A DNA stretch of 64,000 nt from contig OZ020485.1 in NCBI GenBank assembly GCA_963971405.1, positions 12,710,001 to 12,774,000 on the forward strand, written 5' to 3'. A model generated the notes under the pieces. The model did no database searches. It was not told where the DNA came from and was given only the letters and a program-made list of their open reading frames with translations. Source of the DNA: Psococerastis gibbosa (Eukaryota > Arthropoda > Insecta > Psocodea > Psocidae). Both the position numbers and the translations under genes were made by a program. Of this stretch, positions 10,293-23,433 are shown piece by piece. Position 1 is the first letter of the stretch. Each line of letters begins with the position of its first letter.

Positions 10293-11739
10293 GGACTTTT
10301 TATTGTTATTTATTTCGAGAACAAATTCCTGCGGAGCCCCAAAGAGTTTCTCTTACCCCTTACCATTTCTACAATACAAATTAAAAAGTACAACCAAATC
10401 TAAATCTAGATGATCCCACCCACAAACTTGAGCCCGACATATTTCTCTTGTGACTATACTCCACTAAAGCCTTGCATGTTACCTACCACCGTTAGAAACC
10501 ACACCCCATCCAGGGGTGGTCAAAATGTAACGAACCCATGTTACCCATGGTGGATCCAGTTCTCAACCCACTGCGAGTGTTAAGCCAACTTAAAATAACC
10601 TTACTCCATCCTTATCTGAAAGATATTGTCACAGTCATTATACTTAGGGATAAGAGTCCATATATGTTAAATATCAATAACTCTATGCTGATTCTGATGG
10701 TAGGATCGATTGGTGGATTAACAAAATTAGGCTAGCGAGTTCATCTTAGTAAGAGTTACATACTAAAATTAATATTCTCGCTGCTTCTATAATTTTGCAA
10801 AAAGCGGAGCATTCTTCTTACATGTCGCGACTAATGAGAGGAAGCAATATTTTTGGCCACCCCTGGCTTTTAACGATACTTGGTATCAAAGAAGGCTATG
10901 GTGGAGTGTAGACCTAACTGATGGACTCAGAAATGGCAATAGGGACATTACTGTAACAGTAAAGTTGGCGGGGGCACGGTCCCTCTTTGCCCCCCCCCCC
11001 CGTTTGGGGGCATTGTAAGACACGTGGTTCATGGAGACCCCCAGGCCCCTTTGCAGCAATATGAATATAAGCAGTCCTTTATTAGCTTTGTAAAATCTAC
11101 AGCTATACTTTACTACTTTTAAAATGCGTAAAACCCTACTATTTTGCACTTATATATTTTTACCTTATCCTGTCTGATGACGTCATAAGGTCTACATAGT
11201 TTTGCTCCCGCCAGCATACTAAAACTTAACGCCTCTGTAACTGTTAGTTATATATGGCATTAAAGAAAAAATAATATATCTAATTGACTTGTTGGAATCT
11301 CGAAGAAGACCACCCGCTTCGATGTCCCAATTTTAGTCTGAATTCCTTATCGAACCTAGTGTATGTGGCCCTTTAACTTTGTACGCCTTCTATATTGTAT
11401 TGTATGCCTTCTATGACGAAGGTGTTATTTTTGGTAAAGTGTGATTCATCATAAACTGATCCTTGCGTAGGCTCTTTGTTTTCATACTGGTCCTGGACCT
11501 TTCTAGATATAATAATATGCAGATTTGTTGGGTATATAGTTTCAAGAGTGTTAGGATCATGGATAGTAGTAATGGGGTGAAGCCTGGGCTAGACGTTAGT
11601 CAGCTAGGAGCTGTCTCTAATCCCCCCCCCCCCTACGTCGCCCTTCAATCGTGGCCTCGGCGGCGGCGGCCCTTCTTCTGGGGTGTCGCGTGCCGGGGCT
11701 CTCTTTGGTAGCATAGATTAACTGTCTTCTTCTTGTTAA

Positions 11740-11870
11740 AATGCCTCTTCTAACAAAGATTGGCTATTATCAAGGCAATTTAGGAAGTTGTGCCCTTGCG
11801 AAACCACTGCCTCAAGTTTTTCAACCAGGAGCCCTCAGCCCTTCCCTTGGATTATAACATGCAGAAGGCG
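11740..11870 (-). pseudogene. Decayed non-LTR reverse transcriptase tail (second copy)
   Basis: The minus strand reads NLRQWFRKGTTS, a stop, then IALIIANL and another stop. This is collinear with the C-terminal tail at 5770-5826. Nucleotide similarity to that copy extends through GGATTATAACATGC. Stops and indels show it is dead. Confidence 0.5.
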
Positions 11871-13770
11871 ATATTTATCGTTCCTCATGACATGGCGGAA
11901 GTATATTAGTTTCTGTTTCTTAGCATCAGTAACTCAGCATTAGAGACACGGATCTCTCCAAGATTAACCTAATACTCTTGATAGTAGTAGGTTGGTTGGT
12001 TGAGCAAGCCTTATTGGAGTGATCAAACCATGAATATTCGATCCGCCATTCTCAATGTTAATTGTTTCTGAAGTACTACTTATGAGCTCCTGCGGACCTA
12101 GTCATGTTACATTCATCTCTACTGGAATCCAAGGTTCTAACCCACCATAGTAGGATGGTTGGCGCAACCCTTATTAGAGTTACATTCCCTGACTTCCCTG
12201 GTGGGCCCAGTCAGTTGTTAAAAATCAAAGCACACGGAATTGTTCCCTGGAAGATAACATCCACTTTCGCTTGCGGCTGAATTCCTGACTGGACTATGTT
12301 TTACTCCAGCACAATTTGGAGAACGCTGGACATGGTTTAGAGTTATGGTTACGAGCTACAACACATGATTTGTGCCAATTTTCCATTGTACCGAATGGCT
12401 GTGGAGTAAAATGGCAACCAGTTGCAGTTGTGTTGGAGAGGAAAAGTCTTCGGGTACTTGGAGGTACCTTCAGAGTGGTAAAGCCGCCGCCGCCGTCGAT
12501 TTGACTGTGGAAACCGGGCCGTGTTGGTCACCTTGGACAGACTACTCTTGTACACTGCCCAGTGTGTGTGTACGTGTACACTTGCCTTGTGGAGGGCCCC
12601 CTCCGGGTCGATATGATCGCACTTCGAAATTGACTAACATTTTTGAAGTGAAACATTCCATGGGAGGGCTTTGATTTTTTTTTTTTTTAATTTTGAAGAT
12701 AAAAAAAAATATATGTATAATGAATAGGCGTTTTACCCTTCTGGGCTTGTATCATGTTGTTGTCGGCTCTACATTTTCCCCAGAGTTTCAGATATAATGT
12801 TCTACGGAGGTTGCCTCATCAACCAAAGTGAATTTAGTGTCAATATTTATAATGATTAAAAGAAGTTTTGCCCTTATGTGCAAAAAAGTTCAGTTCGCAG
12901 ACTTGTTCAGTTAGGTAGTAGTAGCAGCAACATTTGCACATCTCTCATCTTTCATCTTCAATGATCCGAAAATCGATGATTGGTCATTTTTATCTTTTAT
13001 TGCGTACATCTTCATTGGCTGCAGCTATTTGAGGATTTTGTATAGATGAACCTTTCGGCGTTTTGACAAATGAATTCCTTTTATTGTATATATGAACTTT
13101 GTTGACAGCTGTACCCGAGTAATTTACAACTTCTGAATGAACTCTAGTGTAGTCCTAGCGGGGGTCAAACAAAAGATCTGTACATATTTTAGTAGTTCAT
13201 CTCGGTATGCAGACTCACGTATCGAGTCTTATTCTGTCGTGGCCTTGCAGACTACCGCCGCCTCGTTTCCTCATGTGAGAGCATGGCGCCAACCGCGGTA
13301 GTTAATAAGTCGTTACCGCGTAACGATTATGAGAACTGCTGCAGGGCTGATGTTCTGCACTTGAAATCGATGCAGATGGTGACATTTGGATCCCGTGGGG
13401 GGATATGATGGGAAGAAAAATTAAAGATCACGGTGGTTTTGATATTTGGGTGATGTGGGTTTTGTTGCTCGTAGAACATAAATGAGTAGAAGGAAAAGGC
13501 GTGTTCTGTTGGATGTTTCTGGGTGCGGTGAGTGGTGCGCTTTGTAATAAGTGATACACGCAATTCTATGAGTTTTTTTTTTCGTGAAAAGCTCCAATTC
13601 TATGGTTTTGGGATGAAGTGGCTGGGATGTCGTTCGAATAATTACTATATTCTGTTGCTGGAGCTTCTGACGAGTTTTTGGCCTATTGTAATACAAAATA
13701 CAATGAGTCGTATTGACATTGTCCAATGTAGCATTTGAACATGTAAGCGTGACGCCGAGGGGCTGATTGC

Positions 13771-13997
13771 GTTAAGGCCCGATTCCCACGAACGATTCGG
13801 TTGTCAGTGATACGCTGAGTAATTTATTATGGAAGCAAGTGGGAAATGGTTCCCCCTGGTGAAACCAAAACCATTTTCGTTGCTGGCTTGTCGCTGGTTA
13901 ATCGCAGGCTCGCAGCTACAATCTGCTGCAGTTGACTGTGGTTTTGCCATACTTTTCTCCCAATTTCACTGGCGTCTGAATCGTCCGTACGTCTAAC
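13771..13997. mobile_element. Probable TIR MITE (ACGAACGATTC family)
   Basis: The left end GTTAAGGCCCGATTCCCACG, then AACGATTCGG, is imperfectly inverted at the right (GAATCGTCCGTACGTCTAAC). The interior (CAGCTACAATCTGCTGCAGT, GCAAGTGGGAAATGG) is shared with the element at 50879-51150. Non-coding. Confidence 0.6.
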
Positions 13998-15900
13998 CCG
14001 TCTATTTATGGCCAGAGCAACAGCCTTTTCGTTTCTTATCCCAACATGACTGGAAGGAGGATTACCTCTCGTTCTTGATAGGAACCTTAATAACTGCCTG
14101 CTAAAATATTTTATGCGAACCTTTCGCGTACATTGACACTTGTCACGTTGATTAGGGGTGGCGCAGTACTATCAGATTGGCCAGGAATTCAAATGATGCT
14201 AATTTTTTACTTCCGTTCCATGACTATCCCACGTGGTAGTGTTGTCCTGACAAGCTGCTCGACTTGCGACCACACGCAGCACAAAGCACACGATGAATAT
14301 GTATTTAAAAACAACTTGACATAATCTCCGAGGTTACTCTCCTTGCTGATCGTACGCAGTGTACAGACCGCTACAGAATTTTTATTCTATCGTGATTGGT
14401 GTGGCTTTTAAGGAGACGCCATTCATTGAAATAGTGTACATTTTACTTTTTATAAAGTTAGCTCATAATCTAGCTTTCAGCTTCGTTTTTAATGTTAAGA
14501 ATCGCTCTTCAATTATCCCAGCTGTGTAAACTGTGGAACCGCTAATTTTCGTGGTAACGACCGAAATTCGGGGAACTGAAAGTCGGGATGGCCGCCAAAT
14601 TTTGCACAGTGGCCCCTTTGTCACCTTCGTGTTGTCATGTCATAGGATTTTCACGCTGGTTAGGAACTATAACATTTTATATGTGATATTTCCTCCCTGT
14701 TGCTTAGTCAGCAAGAAGAAAATTTTAATTGTCCCTCTTACCTGACCAATGTCAGTCATTTGACTTGTTCTATGTCTGAATTGTCATTCATTAGGGCATG
14801 CTGCAGGCCGCGTGCAGACTCGCGTTTCCTCGAGTCGCCCGTACCTCTTGACCTTAAATTAAAATAAACTGTTTTGTTTTGTTACTTCGGGGAGCAGAAG
14901 TACGAGGTACTAAGTTATCGGAAATGCAAAACAAATGATTTTTTGAATGTAAAGTTTTTATTCGTATACATTATTAAACCCGGTAATAAGTTAACAGAGT
15001 TCCTCGTAAGTCGTGCTTGTACGTAATATAACTAGCATCCCCCTCTTTATTTAGAGTTAAACTGTTTAAGTTTAGTTCTTTTTGAAGGTTTTAGGTGTGA
15101 CATTGTGTGTCTCTGGTTACACCTTCCTTTTGTCCGATAGCTGATGTGGACTAGCTTTTCCATCGCTATAGGTCCTATAGTCTAGATTCGCCCGTTCCCG
15201 TGCGTTTAGTGTTAAAAGAGTAGCTGGTGAGGCAACAGGCTTTAGGAGGAGCAGTGCAACAGATACGCCCTAGCCGTAGTGTATCGTGTAGCTTATCACT
15301 TAGGGGCCTGGCTCGGTCACTCCCTTACATCGTAGTACTAGAAGGCTATGATTTTTTTTTTGGAGGGGGGGGGGGTTGTGATGTAACAGGTATAACCTAG
15401 TGCCTCTAGCAGTCTGGCAGTAGCGTATCGTAGTTTGTGACTGGAGGGATTGATAGCTGATATGGTCGCTTTCTTACCCTTTAGTATTCGAAGGCCTTCT
15501 GCGTTAGGGGTTGGTGATAGTGATGTAACAGGTGGCGCCAGGTGGCGGACGATTACATCGAGGTCAATGTCACCTGGATTTCGATCGCCGCCGTTATCGG
15601 TTCCCGTGCTGATAACAACACACTTATATCCACCTATCTAGAAGCCACATCGGCGACGTTCAAATCAACCCATGAAAATTAGTCAAAATTTGTCCCCATA
15701 ACCCTCCCCCCCCCCCCTCACTCACCTCCATCAATTACGCCCCGCATGTTAAGTACTTAGTTTGAAAAAATATATTGTTAGTGTGACGAACTAGTAAATA
15801 ACCTACTACAGTAAAAAATTGTGTGGTGATCCCAACGCGCCTTTTTGGCTTTGTGGCACCGGTTCAGTATAATTTGTTATGTTTTTTTGATAAATACACG

Positions 15901-15938
15901 CATTATTATTATATTATTATTATTATATTATTATTATA
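15901..15938. repeat. ATT microsatellite
   Basis: Imperfect (ATT)n tract. Confidence 0.9.
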
Positions 15939-17571
15939 CTTAAGGTTCTCATACAAGTATAGAGTCAAATACCAGCAGACCTACGATGGCGTTTAAAGTA
16001 TAACTTATCCGGGAGTAAGACTAGCGAGTGAACCCGTTAATTAATTAGGAAAGGTAGTTCCTTGGTAAATAATTGTCCTAGGTTTAAATTTCGAGTTTCC
16101 CTATACCAAAGTACTGAATTGATAGTTGAGACGAGAATAATAGACTAATATCATACGATACAAAACAGTAATAGTGGCAGGGTATACTACGTTATGTATT
16201 GGGGCATGAATTATCTTATTATTTCTTCAAAAATAATATTTTGTTCAAAACCAAATCTTTGGGAAAGCAACCTGTTCGGGGTTTGTTCAGTGATCAGAAG
16301 TGCGTTTAGAAATAGACTGTTTTACTGTAGACCCATTGAGGAATTTCCCGGCGTCTGAATCGTGTTTGCGGCCTTCCATTAATTTTTTGACTGCTGCAGG
16401 AGATGCCTAATTACTATTGTGCACTGTTACATGACGGCAGCTTGGCGCGCTTGTTTTCGCAAATGCGGCCACTTTGGCAAGGTGTTTAGTGACGTGGAGT
16501 ATGTCGATATGCGAAATGTACACATTGCTTTGCAAATTCTCAGCTGGTATAATACTTGTGCTACTGAACACTCAACAGAAGTGGAAATGTTTCAAGGTTA
16601 CTTCAGAACTCTACTGACTTAAATTTCTCTCAATTTAGGTTTATAAACTCGCAGCATAAAGTAAAGCCCTCTAATATATTTTCGCAGTGAGTTTCTAGAG
16701 CGAATTGAAGTACACCTAATACTCATTTTTTTGTTGTGCACAGTCGATTTTCACCGGAAATATTGACTGTAAGCTGTCAAAAATATCCCAAGTACCCATC
16801 TGAGAAGACTAGGGACTAGTGTCCAGGACTTACGCTTTATCTCGTTCGTTTTCGCTTAAAAAAAAAAAAAAATTCTCGATAATGATTCTGACAGTGGTTT
16901 GAGCCGCCCTCGTTATTAATCAGGCTGTTTGGCTGGAGTAGTAGCCATCACAAATGACACGTCAGAGCTTTAATATTGACAGACTGTAGGATTTTGTCTG
17001 AAGTGAGCGCGGTAGACAGGTGATAGGTGCCAAGATGGGCTAAACATAGGCGCAACTGGTGCCGCAATAGCTTCATTATCAAATATTGTGTTGTTTACCG
17101 GCAAGGCGATTTACACGCTGCGTCTGCCCTCCCGCCCGTATCCTTTATACAGAGGCTTCACTAAATCAGTTGTAGATAGCGAAGCAAATAAGGACTGAAA
17201 TAGATTTCTCGCACTCTATGGTGCTGTATCACATGACTAATTTTCCATGCCGACTCATCTTTTGTTCGCTTCTTTTTTTACCTGTGCCAAAAATATTGTA
17301 ATCTGGTATCCGCGGTTCCAAAAACTTTGTTAACATACCTATTATTATTATAGTCTAGAGATGGAGTGAAATTCTATGAAGCTTAAGATTGGGATATAAC
17401 ATTGAGGTGGGAAAAAATGTCATATAGTAAAGCTTGGGCGCCATAAAAAAATAATAATGGAAGAGCCTAGGCTGCCTAAAACAGGATCAATACACTGTAA
17501 AAAGGTTCAGGAAGGTACAAAAATTATGAAAACGAATCAAAAAGGTTAATTGCATAAGAATAATTTAATGG

Positions 17572-17702
17572 ATGTATCCGATTAGCCTCAGTCGCCTCTG
17601 TAGGTTAGTACCCGTATTGAGTTATGACACGCCTCCGATCACATGGTGTGTAGCGACTCGCCCAAGTACAAGCAAGCTACCACCTTGCCATCGAAGCCGA
17701 TA
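17572..17702 (-). repeat. SINE-like repeat, family 3 (minus copy)
   Basis: Homologous to 35491-35622 (minus), 56143-56285 (plus) and a 3' fragment at 41885-41960 (plus). On the sense strand it opens with GGCTTCGATGGCAAGGTGGT, contains GGAGGCGTGTC and ends GAGGCGACTGA...GGATACAT. GGCAAGGTGGTAG resembles a pol III box A, but no clear box B is visible. Confidence 0.7.
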
Positions 17703-18453
17703 ACTTAACTACTGTCCTTTGGCAAGGTCGTAGTTGTTTGAAGAAGACGTAGCATAGGATACCAAAAAATCCTTGGCAGCAGCGAATGTCCTAGAGCCCC
17801 TATATACAGAACTTTAGTTAGCACGTTATCCGAAAACTCCCAAAGTTGTGTCACAGAATGGAACAAAGACGTTATATTTACTCTAGTCTCTCTATATGGG
17901 GCCATTAAAAGTTACATCATCCAAAAAACCTCGCTCGCTCCTTCCTTCCTGCATTCCGCAATTCGCCCCAACAGCACCGGATGAGAGCCCTTTTAGACGT
18001 GCACGGTTATCCCTTGTTTCACAGGCCACTTCCTCCCCTAAACAGCCACCAACAGCTACGCCCATTCAACCCCTCACCCTCTCCCTCCCCTACTTTATTT
18101 ATAACTGCTACATTGTTAGAGGAATGTTCTAACTTCTATAACAGATGATATAAATAGAAGAAATGCCCCACAAGCCGGCTAATTCTCCAATGTTCTTTCC
18201 ACGTTACCCTTTGCTTTTCACGCCGCGTGATTTTACAGGAAAAGAAAACGCCACGACAACCCATTGAGGGTTTAGACGTGAGGTAGCTTCCCTTTCTTCA
18301 CCCCCTGCTCTGTTTTTGAAATTGTGAAAGGACTTCCAAGGCTTGCCTGTTAGATTTCGTTTTCCAACAGATCGCTCCGACACCTTGGTCGGCCAGATGG
18401 TCCTTCTATGTTGAGACCGCTTATCCATTGTTGTCTGTTGCTTGGTGGAGTAC

Positions 18454-18491
18454 AGCAAGGATGCGTCTACTCTAGTAGACGCTTCCTTGCT
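18454..18491. repeat. Strong short hairpin
   Basis: 18-bp arms AGCAAGGATGCGTCTACT and AGTAGACGCTTCCTTGCT pair with one mismatch around a 2-base loop. No surrounding gene is recognisable. Confidence 0.7.
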
Positions 18492-19179
18492 GCATTATCC
18501 ACTTGGACAGGCCTTCATGACTATTTGTCGCCCTCAAGGTAGGTATTCGCTCAACATGACTTATGCATTGCAGTCTTGCTTCTTCGAAAAGCATCGACTG
18601 TGTCCGCAGAGAATTCTGTGGATTTTAGTGCTTCCTGCACATGGCTCTAACGCATTCTTGGTTGACTAAGAGGTCTTCCTCTCGGATAGACCTTGCAGAC
18701 AGTTTGAGCTGGCATTCGTACACAACATTGTCTATTCATCGCAGTCTCCTGCTACGCCAAAAACCATCAAAAGTCTGCATATTTGAAAGGTCCTTGGATT
18801 TCTGGGTTTTTAGCTTTCTTGGGCTGTCAAACCTCCTGACAGCTTGCAACGTCGAAAGCCAGCATTAAAATCCGTTCTTGTTGTATATTAAAGAGATGAT
18901 TTCGCTGCGTCTGCTTTTTAATAAGATTAGTAAATAAAAAATTGCAAGTTTTAAAAGCGTAATATTTTACTCCCCTCGGCGATAAATCTCGTTTAGTTTT
19001 GGTGAGTTGTTTGGTGTGTCGGTGTGTGAGTGTGTGTGAGCATACGTCAGAGAGGCCATGCTGGCGCCGGCATCAAAACTATCGCTATTTTTATCTGAGA
19101 GTTTTTCTCGGGTTGTCGGTTAGTATGATATCTCTCGTTGTGTTGATTGGGCCCTTCCGCCCAAAAACACCTTTGACCC

Positions 19180-19662
19180 ATGTTACGACCGGTGCGCTTT
19201 CAAGGTTCCTTATCCAATATGTTTTCTGATTCTGAGTTTACTTATTCGAAGTGTCTACCGTTTGCTGCTCATTTACATACAGGACGGCGAGTGCACAGAA
19301 TTAGAGATCGGTGCCTTGTTCGAAAACAATATGTAGGCTACTATTTCCATTTTCCTCTGAACCATCATATCTTGGCCCCGAGCCCTTCTGATTCGATGTC
19401 TCTACCGACTGTATTTGCTAATTCAGAGTCTCTACCGGCTGTATTTGCTGATTCGGAGTCTCTACCGGCTGCTTGTGCTGCTCATTTTCATACAGGACGG
19501 CGAGTGCACAGGATACGGGTCGGTGCCTTGTACGATAACAACATGTACCATTTCCGTTGCCATCATTACACATGCCCATTGTCTGCCTCTTTGTCGATAT
19601 GTTCTCGCGATCGAACCGCCTCTCAAACCCGTGTCCTACACCTTTTAACGCCTCCCAATTGA
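19180..19662 (+). other. 160-codon open frame with 10-residue repeats, unrecognised
   Basis: The frame holds three 30-bp units (19391-19420, 19421-19450, 19451-19480) encoding ESLPAVFADS-like decapeptides. It also holds a larger imperfect duplication (19245-19335 versus 19451-19545, sharing CATACAGGACGGCGAGTGCA). The frame stays open only because the repeats are multiples of three. It has no signal peptide, no known motif and no clear splice context, and a second frame is also open over 77 codons. It is probably a decayed repeat rather than an exon. Confidence 0.35.
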
Positions 19663-20535
19663 TCGGCGATCCTATCGCCCCATAAACCGGCAGAGAACTT
19701 CGTTGTTGACGCTGCATCGACACAAATTAAGGGGAAACTTTCCAATATTTTGGGGATCAGAGCTAATTAATTATTTTCTCGGCGCAGAGCTCTTATATTG
19801 ATAGAATTGGTTCGGTGGCCTCAATGACCGCATAATTGTCAAAAATCCTGTGGTCTGATAGGAGTTGGCAAGTTAGTGAGACGTTGTTGAGTGGCGACGC
19901 TACGGGGATATCTAGACTATTGCGAAGAAAAAACCGGGCTTGGTCCTACTTACCTACTTCGCGTGTCCAGGGAGAAACACATTTAATGGGTTGTCCAAAA
20001 TTGAGCAGCTTGGGCGGCTTTGTCGCTTGCTTCATGCAGGGACCAGATGGCAGTAGTGGGGCGTTATCCTCAACATCCCCACAGTCAGACCAGACATCCT
20101 CGGCAGGACGTGGTCCTGAGACTGACACAACTACAATACCTCAGCTATCCGAGGGTCTCAATGTGAAACCTCAGGTTACAAAAAGGATGCCAATAGAATT
20201 ACAATACGCCAACGGCTGCAGTAAGGGCTACCGAACCTGATTGGTATAGGCCTGGAAAAAAACCGAGGCTCGTCCATAGAAGGGCCCATGAATAAATAAT
20301 GGCTAATTAATGGAACGGTAAAGACAATATTGTATAGTGATGACAAACGACACGCGTGCCAACAAATTGAATCTCATTGTGTGTGATCTCACTAGCCATT
20401 ATCCAATTTACCAATCATTGGTACCAACACACCCAAATCATAATCACTTCTCATCCATGGGCTATGGCATTACAGCTTTTTCGAAGTTGCCATGTTGAGT
20501 AGATCTTTCAAGAGCGAATCGGAGTATCGCCACTA

Positions 20536-20640
20536 CCTGTTTTTTGGTATAAAGCCGATTTTTACGGGAAATATCGATCACATTAAATTAGCAGAAATGC
20601 TGCTCTACATTTCGATATTTGAGATATGGCCTTCACTACA
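20536..20640 (+). repeat. Dispersed repeat (also inverted at 48.4-48.5 kb)
   Basis: The block from CGATTTTTACGGGAAATATC to ATATGGCCTTCAC matches the reverse complement of 48425-48535, and a 5' fragment recurs at about 16733-16795. It is a short interspersed element of unknown class. Confidence 0.65.
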
Positions 20641-21239
20641 GTTAACTCCGATTGGTCATAGTTTTTGTCGGTTCTCTATTTTCGCTTGTAATTTAATACC
20701 TTATTTAAATGGCTTGGGTAAGTTATTTCTTCCCATTGTTGCCACGGTTCCATGTGTAAAGCAAATTGTGCTGGTCGAAATTGGGCAGGTGACAATATTG
20801 TGCCCCGAAGCATGTTGAGTCAGAGTTCGCCAGGTTGTTAGGCCGTGACCTTAGGTTCGTTCACTCGTGGCCTAAGGAATAAACCGGATCCTCGGAGGAC
20901 ACAAAATATTAGCAAACGGTCATGTGACCGTGGGAAACGAATTTCAGGCCAAATCCCCTCTTCTATTATACCAAATCAGTTAAGCAAACGTAGGTACCTT
21001 ATAGTCAGGGACGGATCCAGCCCATTTGGGGGGGGGGGGGGGTAGCTGGGGGTCAAAATACGAAAAACTTATGTAGGATCGACTAAATTAGAGCGTAATA
21101 ACTTAATTTACAATAGATTTACCAAATTTTGGGGGGGCAGCTACCCCTCCTACCCCCTCCCCCCCTGTATCCGTCCTTGCTTATAGTGGAACTTGTTACT
21201 TGTTTATAGATTAGGTTTGACTTCATTTGCTTAGGATTG

Positions 21240-21640
21240 ATATGAAGACGGGACTAAGTTGGTGGTCTCTGGAGCAAGTATACATAAAGGGGGGGGGGGT
21301 TGGTAGGGTAGCTGCTAGGGTTGGACAAGTTCTTAAAGCCCCCCCCCCCTCCTTATTACTCCTGTAAGAGAGGTGAGCTGTAAGCTATATGGACTCAAGT
21401 TAATTAAGTAGCAGTGCACAGACATGATGGTAGTATGTAACATATATACAGAAGACGCAGGATTGCAGTAGCTGCTTAGGTTGGGTAAGTTCTCAAAGCC
21501 AAGACAACACCCCCCCCCCCCTCATTACTCTCTATTTCGCCTATGAGAAACTATAAGATTATTAATTATGTAGCAGTGCGCAGACATGATGGCTGAGTCT
21601 GGAGCAAGTACATGAATAAGACGGGGGGCAGTAGCGGTTA
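21240..21640. repeat. Minisatellite ~165-170 bp with poly-C cores
   Basis: Two-plus imperfect units. C tracts at 21339-21349 and 21510-21521 follow AAAGCC, GCAGTGCACAGACATGATGG recurs at about 21411 and 21573, and CTGGAGCAAGTA recurs at about 21269 and 21600. The repeat starts in a G tract at 21289. Confidence 0.75.
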
Positions 21641-22494
21641 GATGGCATTCCAATCAGTCAGTCGGCATCATCGCCGTAAATACAATACCACATTTTTAAT
21701 TCCACTCAGACGCCATTGCACTAATTATCATTGCAAAACGCATGCGCATCATCCGATACCAAAGACATTCAACCGATAGAAGACTTTTACGCTATACCAG
21801 TTCAACTGAGGCCGACGAAAATAACGGCTTTGGCTAAGCGTTGCACTGCTATATCGACGCAAATTTCTTTACTTTCCTTATGGATTAAACAAAGATCTAA
21901 GAGAAGAATATCTATACTTGGATCACTTGTGATGTTTTCAAAACCACAAAAATCCCATTAAAATCATAATGTAAGGCAAACGCCTCACAAAAATAACAGT
22001 AAAGAGTGACGGGGAGAGTCTTAAGTGGGGCTTTGTAAGGTGAAACTTAAGAAAAAGCTCCCTGTAGACACTGGGGGACAAAGCCTGGGCAATCAATACA
22101 TGGGATATGACAGCGGGCCATCCTTTTCACACTTTTCTGTGGGCAGACAGATCGAATGTCCCCCTTTCCCAGCACAAGTGTCGGCAGCCCTAAATGCTCC
22201 TGAGGGCTTTTCATCCCTTATTCCCCATCTTTCTTCTCCATCCAACCATCAAGTAGTATTGGGGATGCTTTCATATATCGCATCTCGAAGGGTTGCTCCC
22301 CAAATACCTACAATTTCAGCTCTCAACTTGCGGGGAAACCGATTCTTTTCTTATACCATTTACACTTCTCTAATTTCGATTAACGAGTCTCTTCAACTTA
22401 GTCAATTTAATAAATTTATAATTATCCGGAGAATTTAAACCGTACAAATAATACACAGCTCTACAGCAGACGACATTCAACGGTTTTCTCATGT

Positions 22495-22707
22495 TGGTAT
22501 AGTCCACACAAAATGAGAAAAGTATGGACATGGAATGTTTTGATCCTGTGCAACACTAAAAATATTCTTTGCACAATTTTTTTTTTTATGTCTTGCATCC
22601 GATTCAGCAAGGTAACACAAAATGGTGCAAGAAATATTTTTACAGTGTTGCACAGGATTAAAACATGCCATGTCCATACTTTTCTCATTTTGCGTGGACT
22701 ATACCAA
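22495..22707. mobile_element. TIR MITE (TATAGTCC family), uninterrupted copy
   Basis: 213 bp. Termini TTGGTATAGTCCACACAAAA and the inverted end GGACTATACCAA, with about 60-bp arms (GTATGGACATGGAATGTTTT, GATCCTGTGCAACACT). It serves as the empty-site reference for the nested copy at 3928-4578. Confidence 0.87.
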
Positions 22708-23433
22708 ATGTCAACCAGTATTTTATTATTACATTACTTTAGTTACCTGTCTGCATATGTCACAAATAGTTTTCTTAATTTTGAATTGTAACTGGAATTG
22801 GAAATGGCTGTATACCCTTAAGCAAAAAAAGAAAGTATTTACGCTAATTAATATTTAATGTTATTTGTATTGGGGGGGGGGGGGCAGAACAGGACTTGTC
22901 CTTTGGAACCCCTTCTATTTGTGAATTGAAATATTGCAATTGAGGTAAATGTTGTTTTTAAATAAATTTGAATTTGAAATGCAAAGTTGGCCATATAGTT
23001 GTGAAACACAGTGCTTCTTATCGGTACTTGACTATAGCAGCTACCTGCCCTCCGACCAATCTGAAAGCATTTTGCATCCAATATACTGAAATGTTCGATG
23101 GCCTTGATGACTGTGAACATGATTGAAATTACCGTATAAGATAACGATGTGGACTTTCGTAACGGAAGTCACGGGCGCCGTCTATTCACCTCTGTCTAAT
23201 TAGAAATAATTATTCATGTGAGAGCCAAGTGGTTCGGAATCCATTGTATAATCAGGAGGTCCTCTCATTCATATCATAGCAAGTTCAAACACGAAGTAAG
23301 GGCGCTATGTACAGGTAAGTTACAAAGTTGAACCCACGTTCATGCAAAAATCGTAGTGGGAGAAAGAAAATAAGTTCTGGCTACGGGGCTACCTCTTCGT
23401 ATGCAACAATGAGTGAATAAAAATTGTCAGGAC

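Noticed and set aside
19836-20240. 134-codon open frame with Ser/Thr-rich tail
   Set aside because: No recognisable family and the opposite strand is also open; possibly an old TE remnant, but unsupported.
22025-22438. 137-codon open frame
   Set aside because: No motif, no splice context, runs into low-complexity sequence; likely chance.
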